In this document: one piece after another, positions 1 to 11,672 of the stretch
How positions within the stretch are numbered: position 1 is the stretch's first letter
Layout of the letters: each line of letters begins with the position of its first letter
From: Hericium rajendrae
Taxonomy: Eukaryota; Basidiomycota; Agaricomycetes; Russulales; Hericiaceae
Length of the DNA: 64,000 bases
Direction of reading: 5' to 3'
NCBI GenBank assembly: GCA_033439255.1
Contig: CM065890.1
Location: 310,001 to 374,000 of the forward strand
Made by a program: the position numbers and the translations under genes
Notes under the pieces: model-generated
Database searches by the model: none
Seen by the model: only the letters and a program-made list of their open reading frames with translations
Told to the model about the DNA's origin: nothing

Positions 1-214
1 GTACGATCTCCCTGTTCGCCGGTCGCTAGGAGCCACGCGCAGAATAACCGTCGTCTTGTTGTTCTTGCCTAATACGAGGCAGTTGGCGGACGCTCGCATA
101 GAAGGCTTGGATGAAGTCGATATGGGCGCGGTCATTATGGCTCATGCACAAGCAAATGATGTACCGAGCCTAATATCGGCGATACTGGCGAGAGCGAGAA
201 CGGTCCTCCAGTGA
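1..214 (+). CDS. 3' end of an unidentified gene (partial)
   Basis: The second forward frame is open from the window edge to a TGA at 212-214 and g ives about 70 residues (ending ILARARTVLQ). The codons are moderately GC-rich at the third position and the reading has hydrophobic and charged alternation consistent with a terminal exon. No motif is recognised. It could equally be a chance open stretch, because the gene's upstream part lies outside the window and no splice site was needed to keep it open. The following 790 bases to the kinesin start hold no other supported gene. Confidence 0.25.
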   Translation, partial: YDLPVRRSLGATRRITVVLLFLPNTRQLADARIEGLDEVDMGAVIMAHAQANDVPSLISAILARARTVLQ

Positions 215-1006
215 TTTCCTCTCATCTACTCTGCATCTCACCGGCCGCGATATTGTCTTGTATATCCCATGCATTTTGTAGCCTCTACACTGTAAAATAC
301 TGATGCCTCTCATATGACCGTACCTCATGATTCGCTTCTGTCTACTCTGTACTTCGTGCTTCCTTGGTGCTTACTTGACTGAAACTTTATTTACCGTGTC
401 CCTAGCCCCAAGATCGTCTTACCCTTCAGGACATCCAGACAGTGAATAGTAAAGTTCAAAAATTATTATAAAATGTCATCACTCTATTACCATTCCGCAA
501 TACAAGGGAACACAAAGTGAACGACAGTGCTGCAGAATCTGTGAGAAATGATAGTCAATCTTTGCCCCGTTTCCCCTAACCATCGTCCATTGTAATCGGA
601 TGATGTAGTGAATATAGAGGCAAGCAAATCACACGGCACACAAAAAGCTTGCAACGGATATCATGAAGACATCATGATACGGAACGTCGCAAGGCAACAA
701 TGGACATATCACTAAACCAGCAAACGTCAGAGCGTATCGACGGTAACAAGAAAAGATGACGCACTGCAATATATACTTCTCCTCTAAAAATCTCCTCGAC
801 GTTGGTGAGGCTGAAAGTCGACGTCGAGAAAGAAAAGAGGCTCGAAGAAAATAAATAGTTTTCAACTCACGGCCACGTGATCGCGACGCGTCGATTTAAA
901 AGTCCGCTTCGCGGGTGTTTGGCTCCGTGGCTCTGTGCCGCCGCTTCAACTTCAACCGACCCAACGACGAGCCCCCTCCTTCGATGCGCCAACCCTGCTA
1001 GCTCTC

Positions 1007-3946
1007 ATGGCGAACTCCCACAAAGTCAAGATTGCTGCGCGGCTGCGCCCGAGGCTCAAGAACGAGCTCGACGACGAGGGCGTGCGGATCGTCCGTAGCG
1101 ACGACGGCCCTTCCTGCATCTGCGTGACCAACCCGCGCGATGCATCACAAGTGTTTCGATTTCCGTGCGTGTTAGTTCTGTTTTGAGTAGACTTGAGCTG
1201 ATGGAACTGCAGATTCACTTCATGCTATGACCATAATTCGACCCAGGAAGATATCTTTTCCACAGACGTACAGCCCCTAATCGACGTTGTGTACAGCGGC
1301 GTGGTGCGTTTCCCGCCTGGTCAATCACATTCTCCTCGCATGAAATCTCATGTTCGCCTTCGAATTTAGACCGTTACTATCTTTGCCTATGGCGTCACGT
1401 CTTCAGGTAAAACACACACTATGCAAGGCACCAAGGCCGAACCAGGAGTCATCCCGCGGGTCGTCCGGGTAAGACTTAACACTTGTTACACCCATGGCGC
1501 ATTTTCTCATGAGACCATGATTGTTTGCGTAGGCATTCTTTGACCGTAAATCATCTCTAGAGCGAGAGCGAGAGCAGGAGAAAATCAGTATTTCCGCGTC
1601 CTATATGGAAATATATAAGGATGAAGTGTATGATCTCCTAGTCGCCCGCGACAATGTACGGATCTTATATCAATCTGCAGGACAAATTACTCACTTATTC
1701 TTTCAGGCGCCGAAACTCCCTGTTCGTGAGAACGATGCCGGCCAAGTTTTCGTCGCCAACCTGTCGTCGGTCCCTATCGAGTCGGCAGCCGAGTTCGACC
1801 ACCTGTTCTCGTACGTGAAGAGTCAAAAGTCTCATGGAACTCGAGATAACTGATTTGTGGCTATAGGATAGCCAACAAGCAGCGATCTGTTGGTGCGACG
1901 CTTCTTAACAGAGCATCTTCGCGGTCCCATGCTATCGTGACACTCGATGTGAAGATGACCAATTTGCAGGAGAACCGGAGTATGTCATTTCATTCTCCAA
2001 GTGCTTTTCATCGGATTTGACGGCTCGTTTGCCTCAAGTTCTGACTGGCAAGATCAATCTTGTTGATCTTGCGGGTTCTGAGAACAACAAGGTATGGCGT
2101 CTTCTGCGTAAAGTAATGGAACATGCAGCTTATTCGCTTTCGTAGCTCACCGGCAACGATTCTTCGCGAATGCAGGAGTCCGCAGCGATCAATAAGTCGC
2201 TCAGTGTCCTTGGCCAGGTCGTCCATGCACTCAATCAGAACGCAGTAAGTTATCTACTGTAGAGCCATTAGGCAGCCTAGTTACGCCCCATTTATGCAGA
2301 GCCGTATACCCTATCGCAATTCGAAGCTCACCCGAATTTTGCAAGACGCTCTGGGTGGTAATTCTGTCGGGCTGCTGATCTGTAATCTGGCGCCGGGTCT
2401 CAAGTTTAGGCAAGATACCCTTAATACGCTGAAGTAAGATTCGTTTATCACATACAGGCGAAAGCTAATTCGACTTCGATAGCTTTGCAGTCCGCACAAA
2501 GAACGTAGAGAACAAGCCCGTTGTGAACGAACGAGACAACCGACCTGCACCGAAACCCCATTTCGCTGCTATCCAGGCCCCAGCCCCAGCGGGGAAGCCT
2601 GCCGCTCTTCCTGCACCTATCGTTGCAGGACCCTCTTCGCGGCCCTCTATTATCACTGCCCCTCGAAATGGTGGTTCCTTGCCCGGGATGCCGTCCCGAG
2701 TACCACGTGCGTCTGCCGTTGGCGGCTCAGGATCGGCACCCTATCCTGGCGCTAGCAAGCGCAGAGAGAGCGGCATCGGTATAGTGCAGAGTCACCGAAA
2801 CAGCCTAAATACGCAGCTCTCTGAGAAGGAGATCGATGAGAGGGTAAGTGATGATCTCATGGCCTTTGCCGGAATATTCTAAAAGAGATTCTATTGCCGC
2901 TAGATTTCGAAGGCAGTGGAGTTGGAGGTAGCTCGCCGCCTGGAGGCGCAGGAGCGCGAGCGTCTGGAAGAAGAGGAGCGACGCGCACGGGAGAGAGCTG
3001 AGTCCGAGTCCCGACAGTCGGAACAGCCAGCGATCCCGTCCGGCTTGCTCACGCCCCTGCTGAAGCGGCATCAGGACCTTGACAACGAGCTGCGGCGACG
3101 GCTTCAAGACCTTGAGAAGAAATAGTGAGTGCACTTCTATCTGCACAAGGCCTGCCTAATAGACGACGTTCTGCAGCGAGCGTGGAAACTCAGAAGTTTC
3201 TCTCAAGGACGCCATGTCACCGGTGTCGCGGAAGAAGACAGGCCGTGCGTACGTCGCGCTCGCGCGCTCTCATTCTGAAAAGTAAGTTGTAATTTACGTG
3301 TCTGGCCGGATAGACGCTGAACTCCGTTTGATAGGGGCGACCTGCAGGTTGCGCTCGATCTGTATCGGAAGGCGGAGACCTATGTGCCAGACAATGTCAA
3401 GCTCAAAGAGAGGTGGATACTCTTCATTGTCCAAGTATTTTTGTATAAACTTACCCGCTGATGGCGTAATCTCCACACTCCTTTGATACACGATTTATCT
3501 CCACGTGTGCACAATGCGTGGGACGCGATAGGATCATCGAAATCGAATGGGCGGTAAAGCAAGGCAAGCCGTTCCAGCCGTCACCGAAGAAACCCAGGAA
3601 GGCGAAGGCGAAGGCGAAGAAGCGCAAGGGCGCCGCTTCTAAGGCGAAGGACGGCGCGAGCCACTGCCTCCCTGAGAGCAGCGCCGCGATAAGGGCTGAC
3701 GACACCGAGGATGACGACGTGGTGGAGAACTTGCTGGACGACGTCGCGCAGGTTGCCGGGTTTGGCGTCGAGGTGACCAATAGCCCGACCCGGAGAGGCA
3801 TCGGCCTGGACGAGGATGCAGGTGACTGCATGACGCCCAGGAAGCCGCGCAAGGGGAAGCGGCGCGCCGCAGAGAGCGATGACGACGAGTGGCAGCCGTC
3901 TGCGCCGTCGAAGAAGGGGAAGGGTGCGAGCGGCGTCGCTGCGTAG
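1007..3946 (+). CDS. Kinesin motor protein, kinesin-10 (KIF22/Kid)-like
   Basis: Microtubule motor, about 717 residues from 14 exons: 1007-1164, 1213-1303, 1370-1468, 1533-1655, 1707-1810, 1867-1979, 2039-2091, 2146-2244, 2300-2433, 2483-2843, 2904-3124, 3177-3281, 3335-3412, 3532-3946. All junctions are GT-AG and keep phase. The N-terminal motor domain (about 1-330) has the ATP P-loop [12 protein letters not shown], switch [10 protein letters not shown], switch [12 protein letters not shown], and [23 protein letters not shown]. After the motor comes NKPVVNE, a neck feature of kinesin-10 proteins, then a Pro-rich linker, a charged coiled coil ([17 protein letters not shown]), a helical-repeat-like stretch ([19 protein letters not shown]) and a Lys/Arg-rich tail suited to nuclear or chromosome binding. 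Family assignment to kinesin-10 is an inference from the neck; that it is a kinesin is certain. The ATG at 1007 is chosen because the upstream in-frame extension has no ATG. Confidence 0.94.
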
Positions 3947-4999
3947 GTGGATCCGTGATTTTAGTCGGGTCTGGCGTGATTCGAAGGTTGTTATCGTAAT
4001 GATCAGGTTTCAGTGTTTCTTGTGTCAGAAGTCATGTGTATGTTGTAGGCTGCTGATTATGATCTTGAGCTTTGCAGTCTGGACGATCGGGAGTACAGTG
4101 CTGTCATATCCATCGAATGAACCTCCACATACGTACGAAGAATTATCATGGAGGATCCATCGTCGGCCTTCGACCTTACGCCACTTATTCCATCTACTGA
4201 CCGTGCTCACCAAGCAACCGACTCTTTGCACCCATGCCGATGTAATCTGGACTGTGCAGATATTGTTGATGCATGTCCAGGAACGAGGCCGATTGCAATG
4301 TCGTCACACAAGGTGCTGTGCAGTTATTTCAAGCTCATCTTGGTTTCCGCTCCCAACTCCACGCCATGAGAAAATTCTTGCGGGTCATAGACTTGATTAT
4401 AGCCACGCCAGTCTTCCCATCAAACTCCATCTATTTCCGTTCTCACTGCGAGACGGTGCTGCGTACGTCCATTTCGTTCGTTTATTGCTGTGCGGGCTTC
4501 GCTAAACTTCGCGGGCTATTCGGCCAGGCGACCCTGCGAAATAACTGCACCCACGGCATCCGTGCATCGCGTGACTGCACATCTGGGAAGGAACAGCAGC
4601 ATTTGGAAAAGAAATCCTGCGCCCCCGACCTATACTGAGCAACATCAAGAGGGACGAACATGATCGAGGCATCAATGCGTCAAACTAGTGAGAAAGCGGT
4701 GCAAGGCCTGCTCAACGAGCCGTCCCTTCCCCGCCCCGGAAGCAGACCCGCCGATCTACCGTGGTCGCTGCATCCCTGTGGGAGTCTGCTCTACGATCTG
4801 CTGAGAGTATTGCTTCCTGAACGGGGTGCGCAGCGTCTCCGCAGGTCCTCGGCTGGCCAATCATGCCACGCGTGTTCGGGACACGACACGGCGAGTTCAT
4901 GGGAAACATCATGTTCCCAAGCCGCCTTATAAGCGCGGCGAGTGACCATGGGTACGTGCATTCGGTTCGTCGCAGCTCCTGCACCGTGCAATCCGTACC
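3947..4999. other. Intergenic, no supported gene
   Basis: This stretch lies between the kinesin stop and the cytochrome b561 start. The open frames are short, overlap on both strands and show no splice-consistent continuation or recognisable motif. It presumably holds the kinesin 3' UTR and the promoter of the next gene. Confidence 0.5.
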
Positions 5000-5871
5000 A
5001 TGTCGTCCCCGTCGCCGGCTCTCCACTTCCCGCTCACACCGCTCGAGAAGAAAGCGCGGAACCATGGGCTCTTGCTGTCCATTGGTTTTCTGATCTTTGT
5101 TCCGCTCGGTGTGCTCGTCGCGAGATATGCGCGCACGTTCACGAACAAGTGAGTGGAGACACGTCTTGTGTTAGAGCGCATGATTGATCGCTTCGCCAGG
5201 TGGTGGTTCGGCCACTGGATAATCAACCTCATCATCTCGTCGCCTCTGATCTTCGCTGGCTGGGCGTTAGGCCACCAAGCCACAAACATGAGCGGCTTGG
5301 GGCACTTTAACGATACGCACAAGGTGCGCATGGTCATCGTAATGCGTTACCCAGCAGCGAGCTGATCCTGTTGAGCTAGAAAGTCGGCCTTGCGCTCCTT
5401 GTTCTGTACTGCTTCCAGCTCGTGCTTGGAATCTTCATCCATTTCATCCGCACACCCGCGCTCTTTATAATGCACCGGTCGCCCCAGAACTACTTCCACG
5501 CGATACTGGGCTTTGCCATCCTTGCGCTTGCTGCCTATAACGTGAGTTTGGCCATCAGAGCGTACCACCCTGGTGACGGCTGATCCGGGCCACCAGATCC
5601 ACTATGGCCTGTACACCGAGTGGAAGTTCGTCACAGGGAACTTGCACCCGGTCCCGATGTCCGCGAAGGATGCTTGGCTGGCACTGATGATCGTGAGTAT
5701 CTCCATTCCGCGAGCGAGCTGCATACCTGATTCTGCGCGCAGATCTTCTGGGCTCTCTATGGCATCGGGCTCCTGTTGCTTCCCCGCCAATGGAAGCAAG
5801 AAAAAGGGCAGCTCCAGGGAAGGAGGGAGAAGGACGATGTTGCCAGTAGCGGCGCATCAGCAGGGCCTTAG
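5000..5871 (+). CDS. Cytochrome b561-domain membrane protein
   Basis: About 219 residues from five exons: 5000-5148, 5200-5323, 5380-5541, 5597-5692, 5743-5871. The product is an integral membrane b561 core with about five hydrophobic helices (GLLLSIGFLIFVPLGVLVA, a WWFGHW-led helix, VGLALLVLYCFQLVLGIFI, an AILGFAILALAAYN helix, and IIFWALYGIGLLLL). Histidines in the expected heme-ligand settings are visible: NHGLLLS near the N-terminus, the FGHW helix, DTHKKVG, and YFHAILG. Such proteins carry electrons across membranes through two b hemes. There is no N-terminal DOMON domain and no secretion signal, so it is the short, b561-only type found in many basidiomycetes. The C-terminus is short and polar (REKDDVASSGASAGP). 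The electron donor and the membrane are unknown. Confidence 0.9.
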
Positions 5872-6216
5872 AGAGCGTGTGCAGAGCCGATATGTAATCT
5901 ACAGACTGACTACAGTACCTCCACGAGCCTGCCTCCTGCTCATGCTAATGATATACGTCCTATTACAAGTTACGTGCGGAAGCGAGCGAGAGAGCCAGAA
6001 CAGACATTAAAGGTGATCGATACAAAGGGGGGCCAGATGCGGAAAGCAAGCGCGAAGAACGAGTGGGTATAGATGAGTATCATGGATGACGCACAGAGCA
6101 CGAGGAAGTTAAAGTGAAGGTGGGTATATTGATTGCCACGTTGATTGCGCGACGCTGTGGGGGTATCGTGCACGATCGAGGAGCCAACGTCGGGCAACCG
6201 AGGAGGAGCAGGGAGC

Positions 6217-7080
6217 TCACGATCCCCCTCGCTTGGCTCCGGGCCACGCTGTGGAGGAACTCGGATAGGAAGCGGCGAGGCTCTGTTCCGTGGGGCCTCC
6301 GTAGGAATGATGACGTTGCGAAGTCGATGGCTGAAGCGTGTTGGGCGCGCCATATGCGGACGGCGCGCCAGCAGTCTGGTGGAACGCGGGCTGGCTGGGC
6401 TGAGTTTGAGAACCAGAAGCCGCGCCCGGTTGGGAAAAGGTGATAAAGTTGGGAAACGGTCCCGAGAGGAATATCGCGCCGATGAGGAGCGAGCCCGATG
6501 AGGGCGTCGGATAGATCAGGATCCCTGCTCCCGGGAGCCTATCTGGGGCATTCCAGGGGGCGAAGGCAACCTGTTACACTTCTCTCAGCTCTTGAAGCCA
6601 GTGCCGTGACTGTGTGCTCACCATTTGGTTATCGCGCAGGAGCCGCGAGAAGGAGGTGAAACTGGTGTGATTCGCCGCACTGACGTTTGGGTCAGGATGC
6701 CTATCTGGCATGAAAGCACACACGGGTGGGCTGTGCCGCTTAACCCATGACGAGACCTCTGCTTGTGCCATGGGACGCTGACTGAGGTACACGTAAAGGT
6801 GCGTCGGCCAGAGATCCATGCGACTGCGACGCGATAAGTACACGTCTGCATGAGAGCATCGATGGATGGCACTTACTTTTCTCCATCGGTCTCAGCAGCA
6901 GTCACGTATAAATCCTGATACGTACCCCGCGCTGTGTTGAAGAACGTCAACGTGAAGACGCCCGACCATGCCCTGGGTGACCCTGGAACCTGTTCCACAG
7001 GCGAGGGGACCAGAGGCCCGAGATGTGTAGGCGATCGGAATACCATGGCACTGGGGAGGGATATCTCGACAACTGAAGCT
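6217..7080 (-). CDS. Mediator subunit 25-like protein, C-terminal exons only (5' end unresolved)
   Basis: Three minus-strand exons splice cleanly: about 7080 or 7072 down to 6877, then 6823-6622, then 6570-6217 (stop TGA at 6217-6219). They read SGVFTLTFFNTARGTYQDLY, DLWPTHLYVYLSQRPMAQAE, FSRLLRDNQMVAFAPWNAPD and GAGILIYPTPSSGSLLIGAI, then a Gln/Ser/Pro-rich tail ending WPGAKRGGS. The order (beta-rich domain, DLWP, then an L..RLLRD helix and an ILIYP..LLIGAIF strand pair) recalls the domain that follows the vWA region in basidiomycete Med25-like proteins; this is recognition only. Upstream, open stretches at about 7080-7390 can be joined by plausible introns but no single phase-consistent model emerges, and I see no vWA domain. 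It may be a truncated gene or simply one whose 5' exons I could not resolve. Confidence 0.45.
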
Positions 7081-7399
7081 CTTAAAGCATTTCAGATGAC
7101 GCGTACATAATCCAGGTAGACATTGCTATGAGATAAAGAAAGATCTGGTGAAAGGGATGTTCCGACGACAACGCTCCAGCTGCTTCGCGCTGGAGCCATA
7201 ATTGAGAAGCAATCAAAGTCAAATCTCGGACCCCGTGAGTAAGAAGGGATACGGCAGATCGGAGAGTCTCATCTTCTCACCGATGAAAGCAAGTCATACC
7301 CCAGGTACAGATTCCCAGCCGATTAAGCCCAGGCCACCTCGGAGCGCACTGAACCCCCGGCAAGAACGCGCCAAAGGTAGAAGTCAGAACGGCTGGAGA

Positions 7400-10300
7400 T
7401 CAAAATGAAGATGACGCAGGCCCTTGGGTGCACTGTTGAGCAGATAACAAGACAGGAGAGTCGACAGGCAATTCAGTGATCTGCCAGGCGTATACTCCGC
7501 TGGAAACGCCCGTGCTCGTACATCCTAATGGAGATGCCTGATGTATTCAGTCAGAGCGCGTTTTAGTGAATAGATCATGATAGACTCGAGCGCCTTGTCG
7601 ATCGAGCGGTCAATTCCGGCTGAACGTCGGGGTACGGCAGTCAGAATGGCTGCAGAAAAGGGATCTTCAAAGGAGAGTCGAAGTCGCCAGTACTGCCCAG
7701 ATAGACTTGGTCATGAAAGTGCCAGCGACTGCCCGCGTTTCTTATTGGACAGGACACGACGTGGAGCGGTATGAAATCATGAAGTGTCATGTTGGACACG
7801 TCCTACCTACCACATCTCATGTCGAGGATCCCATTCTGCCCTCAATGAGCCGGTGTCATGGTGGTTGGATCGCAAGGTCCCATCGAGTTTCTGACAGGAA
7901 TTCAATCGACTAGATGGAAGGATGGATGGACCCGTACGTTGCTAGGGTGGTGCGGCAACGAGCAAACTGATCAAAAATGCCTCAGAAGAAAGAACAAGGG
8001 CAATATCTGTAGATGGTAATAAACAACGTACCCAAGTCGAGTTCGCTTGCCGGGTTGCCTGTCAATGAATATTTCAATGAGAGGTACTGTATCTCGGGTT
8101 CAGGGTGGAGCTGAATGCAGGGCATGTCGGGTAGAACACCCTTTTACCTTCCTATTTTTGAGCAGAAGGTTCGCAAACAAGCCTTATGTTCCACAAACGA
8201 TCTGTGCGGTTAGAGATTTCGTGAGTCGCGAGAAAGCCATCGTCAAGACGATCAACCTTCCATGTCCCCACACACGTGTTCGCAATCACGAATCGCTCCA
8301 TTTTTGGTAGGCTTCCTTCCTTCCTCCTCCTCGCTGCCCCTCCGGAAGGCTTAGTCCGTTCTACTGACTATATCTTTACCAGGTTCTTGTTCGCTGTCAA
8401 GGCTTGCGTTTCATGCTCCTTTGAGCAGGACATTCCCGTCTTCGGTGAAAAATATCTAACTTTACCGATCCAATCCGGAGGAGAATGAGGTTTAATGGTG
8501 GGTTCTCATGGGACATCAAACTACCACAGCTTCTTTCGAGCGCACGTCATATCGTAGCCGCCAAGGATGGTCTCTCGGGCAGAGATAAGTGCGGGTCGTC
8601 GTCAGATCAATAGGATCAAAGCATCTCATGCTGAGTGATTATTACCCATGATCCATGCTCTGAACGAACACAAGGACCTCAGCCTATTTATGGAATCTCA
8701 TAGAATTTATGGAGTCGACGATGATTTTGAGCCGATTTCACATTTAACCATGCCGTCGTGTTATCCAAGTCAAGATCTCAAGCGTCTGCGCGGGCGAAGT
8801 GGACTTTGGTGGGTCATAATCTCCAGGAACATTCTCAGGTCCACCACAAAGTGCTCACGACCCAGTGCTCACGAAGGCCCATAATTAAAGATGACCGAAC
8901 GCCCGGTGCCCCCCAGATTGGCCAGCTATCACGCAACGTCGGGATCACGCGCTTGATGCGAGCGCTCTCGAAGTCTCGCTATCCTGTATGTCCACAGGGC
9001 GGGCCTCGCTCGCTACGCGCACACCTGATACGCCGCCGACGTTCATGATGGGCCATTGCTTCTAGACGACGCCGAAACGGTCGCATGATCCATTCGGTGT
9101 GGCCTTTGTTCCAGGATCGTACGCACCAGCACGAAATTTGGAATACGTAGGGATATAATGTGACCAAACGGCTCGATGCGCACCGTACCCATGCGCCGAA
9201 GCTTCCAAAGCCTCGACCCGACGTGCACCCACGGGCGTTATTGTCCCATGGCTTCGACCCCCATCGGCTGCAGGATCTTCCTCCGGACCGCCGTTCAAAC
9301 ATGTGAACTACAAGCATGCCGAGCACTGGCTGGACACTGGGGTGCTGGCGATCAGGGAAAGGAACGTTGCCGCGGCCGTCATTCAAAGTCTCGCATTGTA
9401 CATCAAGTCTGGTCTGACGACTGCCAGCGTCGGCACATCGACCAGGCAACGCATCGTCTCCGATTATCCCTCTTCAACGTCGCCAAACAGCTGTGAGGTC
9501 GTACAATGGTCGTATGTCGCAATGCGGTAGAGATGTTCATCCTTTGTTCGCACCTCTGCTACGGGAAATTTCAGCGACACACGGTCGCTTTCTGCCCGTC
9601 CCAAATCTCCCCACACGGGATTGCCCTCCTCGTCGGCGTCATGCGACGCTTGGTCGACGTCGCGAGTGCCTTCGCACCGCCGGAGTCGAAGGGAATATGT
9701 GCGCCTCGAACGTTACTCGTTTTGCCTCTATCTGTCCCATCAGGCCCACGCACATTACTCATCGCCCTCTTTTGTTACATCTCTCGCACTCTCGGCACGG
9801 TCGATGAATCATCACCATCGGGGGGGTCGGGCGTATGATCAACTGCGCGATGTGCAGACTCGGGCCACCTGCTCCTTCGACCCATCCCCCATCTGCTCCT
9901 CCTTGCGCTCCCTGGCAGGTTCCCGTTTCAGAACAAAAGCGTCACGAATGTGCTCCATGACCCTCATCGAAGGTCGTGCACGATTGCAATCGTTGCTGCT
10001 CCACTTCCAGTGGGCATGTCGGCGGAAAGCACCCTCCAATAACCTGTTCTATTAATCTGACGTCGCGAAGGTTGTCGCGCCTGCGCCCTTCCAGCCACAT
10101 TGGTCGACATCAGGTCTTTCGGCAGCTGTTCATGTCATCACATGGTAAGTCCTCATAGTCCTCGGGACTGCAGGAGACGCCTCGCATCTCATACGATGTT
10201 CGGCATGCGGGCCGCTATGTTCCTTATTGGGACCACTGCGGAATATACTTCCTTCCTTCCTTCGGAGGCGCGCGGAGCAGGGACCCCGTGATGCAGGCTC

Positions 10301-10810
10301 CACGTCTCCCCACACTCGAAATCGGGACTTCCGCCTCGCGGAGTGGCCGCGGAATCGCACTGACAGGTCACAGCACTTCAATTCGGGATTGTACAGTTAC
10401 AGCAGCATCGACAGCTGGCGCCTGTCCTGCTATTTCACATCGTCGACTTTGCTCAGATGCCAGTCAAAGTGCGCAACATAAGGTACATTGGGTGTAACAA
10501 AATACGTGCCATACATGCGATAGACAATTGGTGACAAGCTTGATAGATGTAAGGCGTAGAAATGAACGCCTAATGTACTAGATTTTACTTTAGGAGCATG
10601 TCACGGGAGTCTATCCTCTATTAGTAACCCCACCTATCCGCCTGGGTTGCCTGCCTGCATAGGCAGAATGTTTAGCAACATCGTCATACATAGCATGGTC
10701 CACAAGAGCCTGAGGTCACGCCCAAAGTTGTTCCTAAGTATCCAGGCAGGTAATTTGCATCGTCGTAAAATGCGTTGATCTTGACATTCGATTATCGAAT
10801 TCAAAAATCT
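7400..10810. other. Gene-poor stretch with decayed sequence
   Basis: No complete gene is supported over 3.4 kb. Frames on both strands are short and interrupted, the base composition is lower in GC at the 3' end, and no multi-exon model keeps phase. Two exceptions are listed separately: a coding-like relic near 9.2-9.5 kb, and a short (TTCC)4 tract at about 10250 inside a block that recurs near 42.0 kb. Confidence 0.5.
9165..9530 (+). pseudogene. Decayed coding relic
   Basis: Two adjacent forward frames read as protein-like sequence but are out of register. Around 9165-9300 one frame gives PRPDVHPRALLSHGFDPHRL and reaches a stop, and from about 9285 another gives KHAEHWLDTGVLAIRERNVA continuing to a stop at 9528-9530. 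Amphipathic pattern and third-position GC support former coding function. No family is recognised and there is no start codon or splice site that joins the two parts. A chance open frame cannot be excluded. Confidence 0.25.
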
Positions 10811-11653
10811 TCACTGCTTCTTCGGTTCTGCCTCCGATCTAGGCTTTGCCTCCGCTCCTTGTTTATCCCTATATTTCTTCACAAGATAACCCGGCAACTC
10901 CGCGTCGGGGCTGCTATCTCCCTCAGCCGCCCTAGCAGCCTCCACATCCGCCATCTTGTTTCCTTCAACGCCGTCATGCGCTGGAACCCACCGCACCAGC
11001 AGCGAATACGTCATGCTCCGCCCTTTCTTGGTCTCTCTCGCAACCCGGGCAAACTCACTAGCGAGCTTGCGAACAGCCTCCTTCTCGCGCTGAGACGCGC
11101 TACCTAGACTGTGCTCGGGCTGCTGTAGTGTACGGATGGCACTCTGGTTATCACAGGCCATGGACACCGGCTTCGAAGCCTTTCTTTCGGTGCGCAGAAG
11201 GTGTAAGCCCAGCAGCTGGCCGACGTGCTCCGCCTCGTTGATTAGATGGTCATCCGAGCCTAGATGCAGGCGCAAGACGCGCGGTTCGCGGTTTTTGCGG
11301 AGCAACACAGCAGCGGCGCCCGCTTTCCCGTCGTGAACTGAGCCATCAACATAGATTCGCACTGTATTTGCGTCCCTTTCGTCTTGCTGGGCAGCCGTCT
11401 TCGCGTTGTCTGCGATGTGTATCTTGGAGGGACTCAAACGGGGGAAGGATGGAAGATTTCGGCTCAGGAGACTCTTTGGGTAGAGATGGATTTGGCGTAG
11501 TCGAGAACTCACGCCGGGAGCTCGTGTTAGTGTTAGTGCTGTCAGCCTGGCGCTTCGGCTGAAGCTCAACAGCCCCGTCGCGAGCATCAACATTGCTACG
11601 GAAGTATTCAATTGATTGAATTGTAGCGCCGCCCGACGGCGCAGCATCACCAT
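10811..11653 (-). CDS. Stand-alone RNase H-like protein
   Basis: Uninterrupted 280-residue frame on the minus strand. An Arg-rich N-terminus (residues 1-55) precedes an RNase H fold (about 95-250): strand with the first acid IYVDGSVHDGKAGAAAVLL, helix with NEAEHVGQLLGLHLL, ACDNQSAIRTL, and VRWVPAHDGVEGNKMADVEA. The four expected acidic positions (D, E, D, D) and the HDGVEGN loop are therefore present. This is the type attached to non-LTR retrotransposon polyproteins, but no reverse transcriptase lies nearby, so it looks like a domesticated or orphaned copy. It starts only 19 bases beyond the stop of the dehydrogenase gene in the same direction. The basic, hydroxylated N-terminus could be a mitochondrial signal (inference). 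Confidence 0.8.
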   Translation of the reverse strand: MVMLRRRAALQFNQLNTSVAMLMLATGLLSFSRSARLTALTLTRAPGVSSRLRQIHLYPKSLLSRNLPSFPRLSPSKIHIADNAKTAAQQDERDANTVRIYVDGSVHDGKAGAAAVLLRKNREPRVLRLHLGSDDHLINEAEHVGQLLGLHLLRTERKASKPVSMACDNQSAIRTLQQPEHSLGSASQREKEAVRKLASEFARVARETKKGRSMTYSLLVRWVPAHDGVEGNKMADVEAARAAEGDSSPDAELPGYLVKKYRDKQGAEAKPRSEAEPKKQ

Positions 11654-11672
11654 CTACTATTGAAGGCGGGAC

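Noticed and set aside
7202-8488. Several 60-90 codon plus-strand frames in the gene-poor stretch
   Set aside because: They overlap in different frames, lack start-context and splice consistency, and show no motif.
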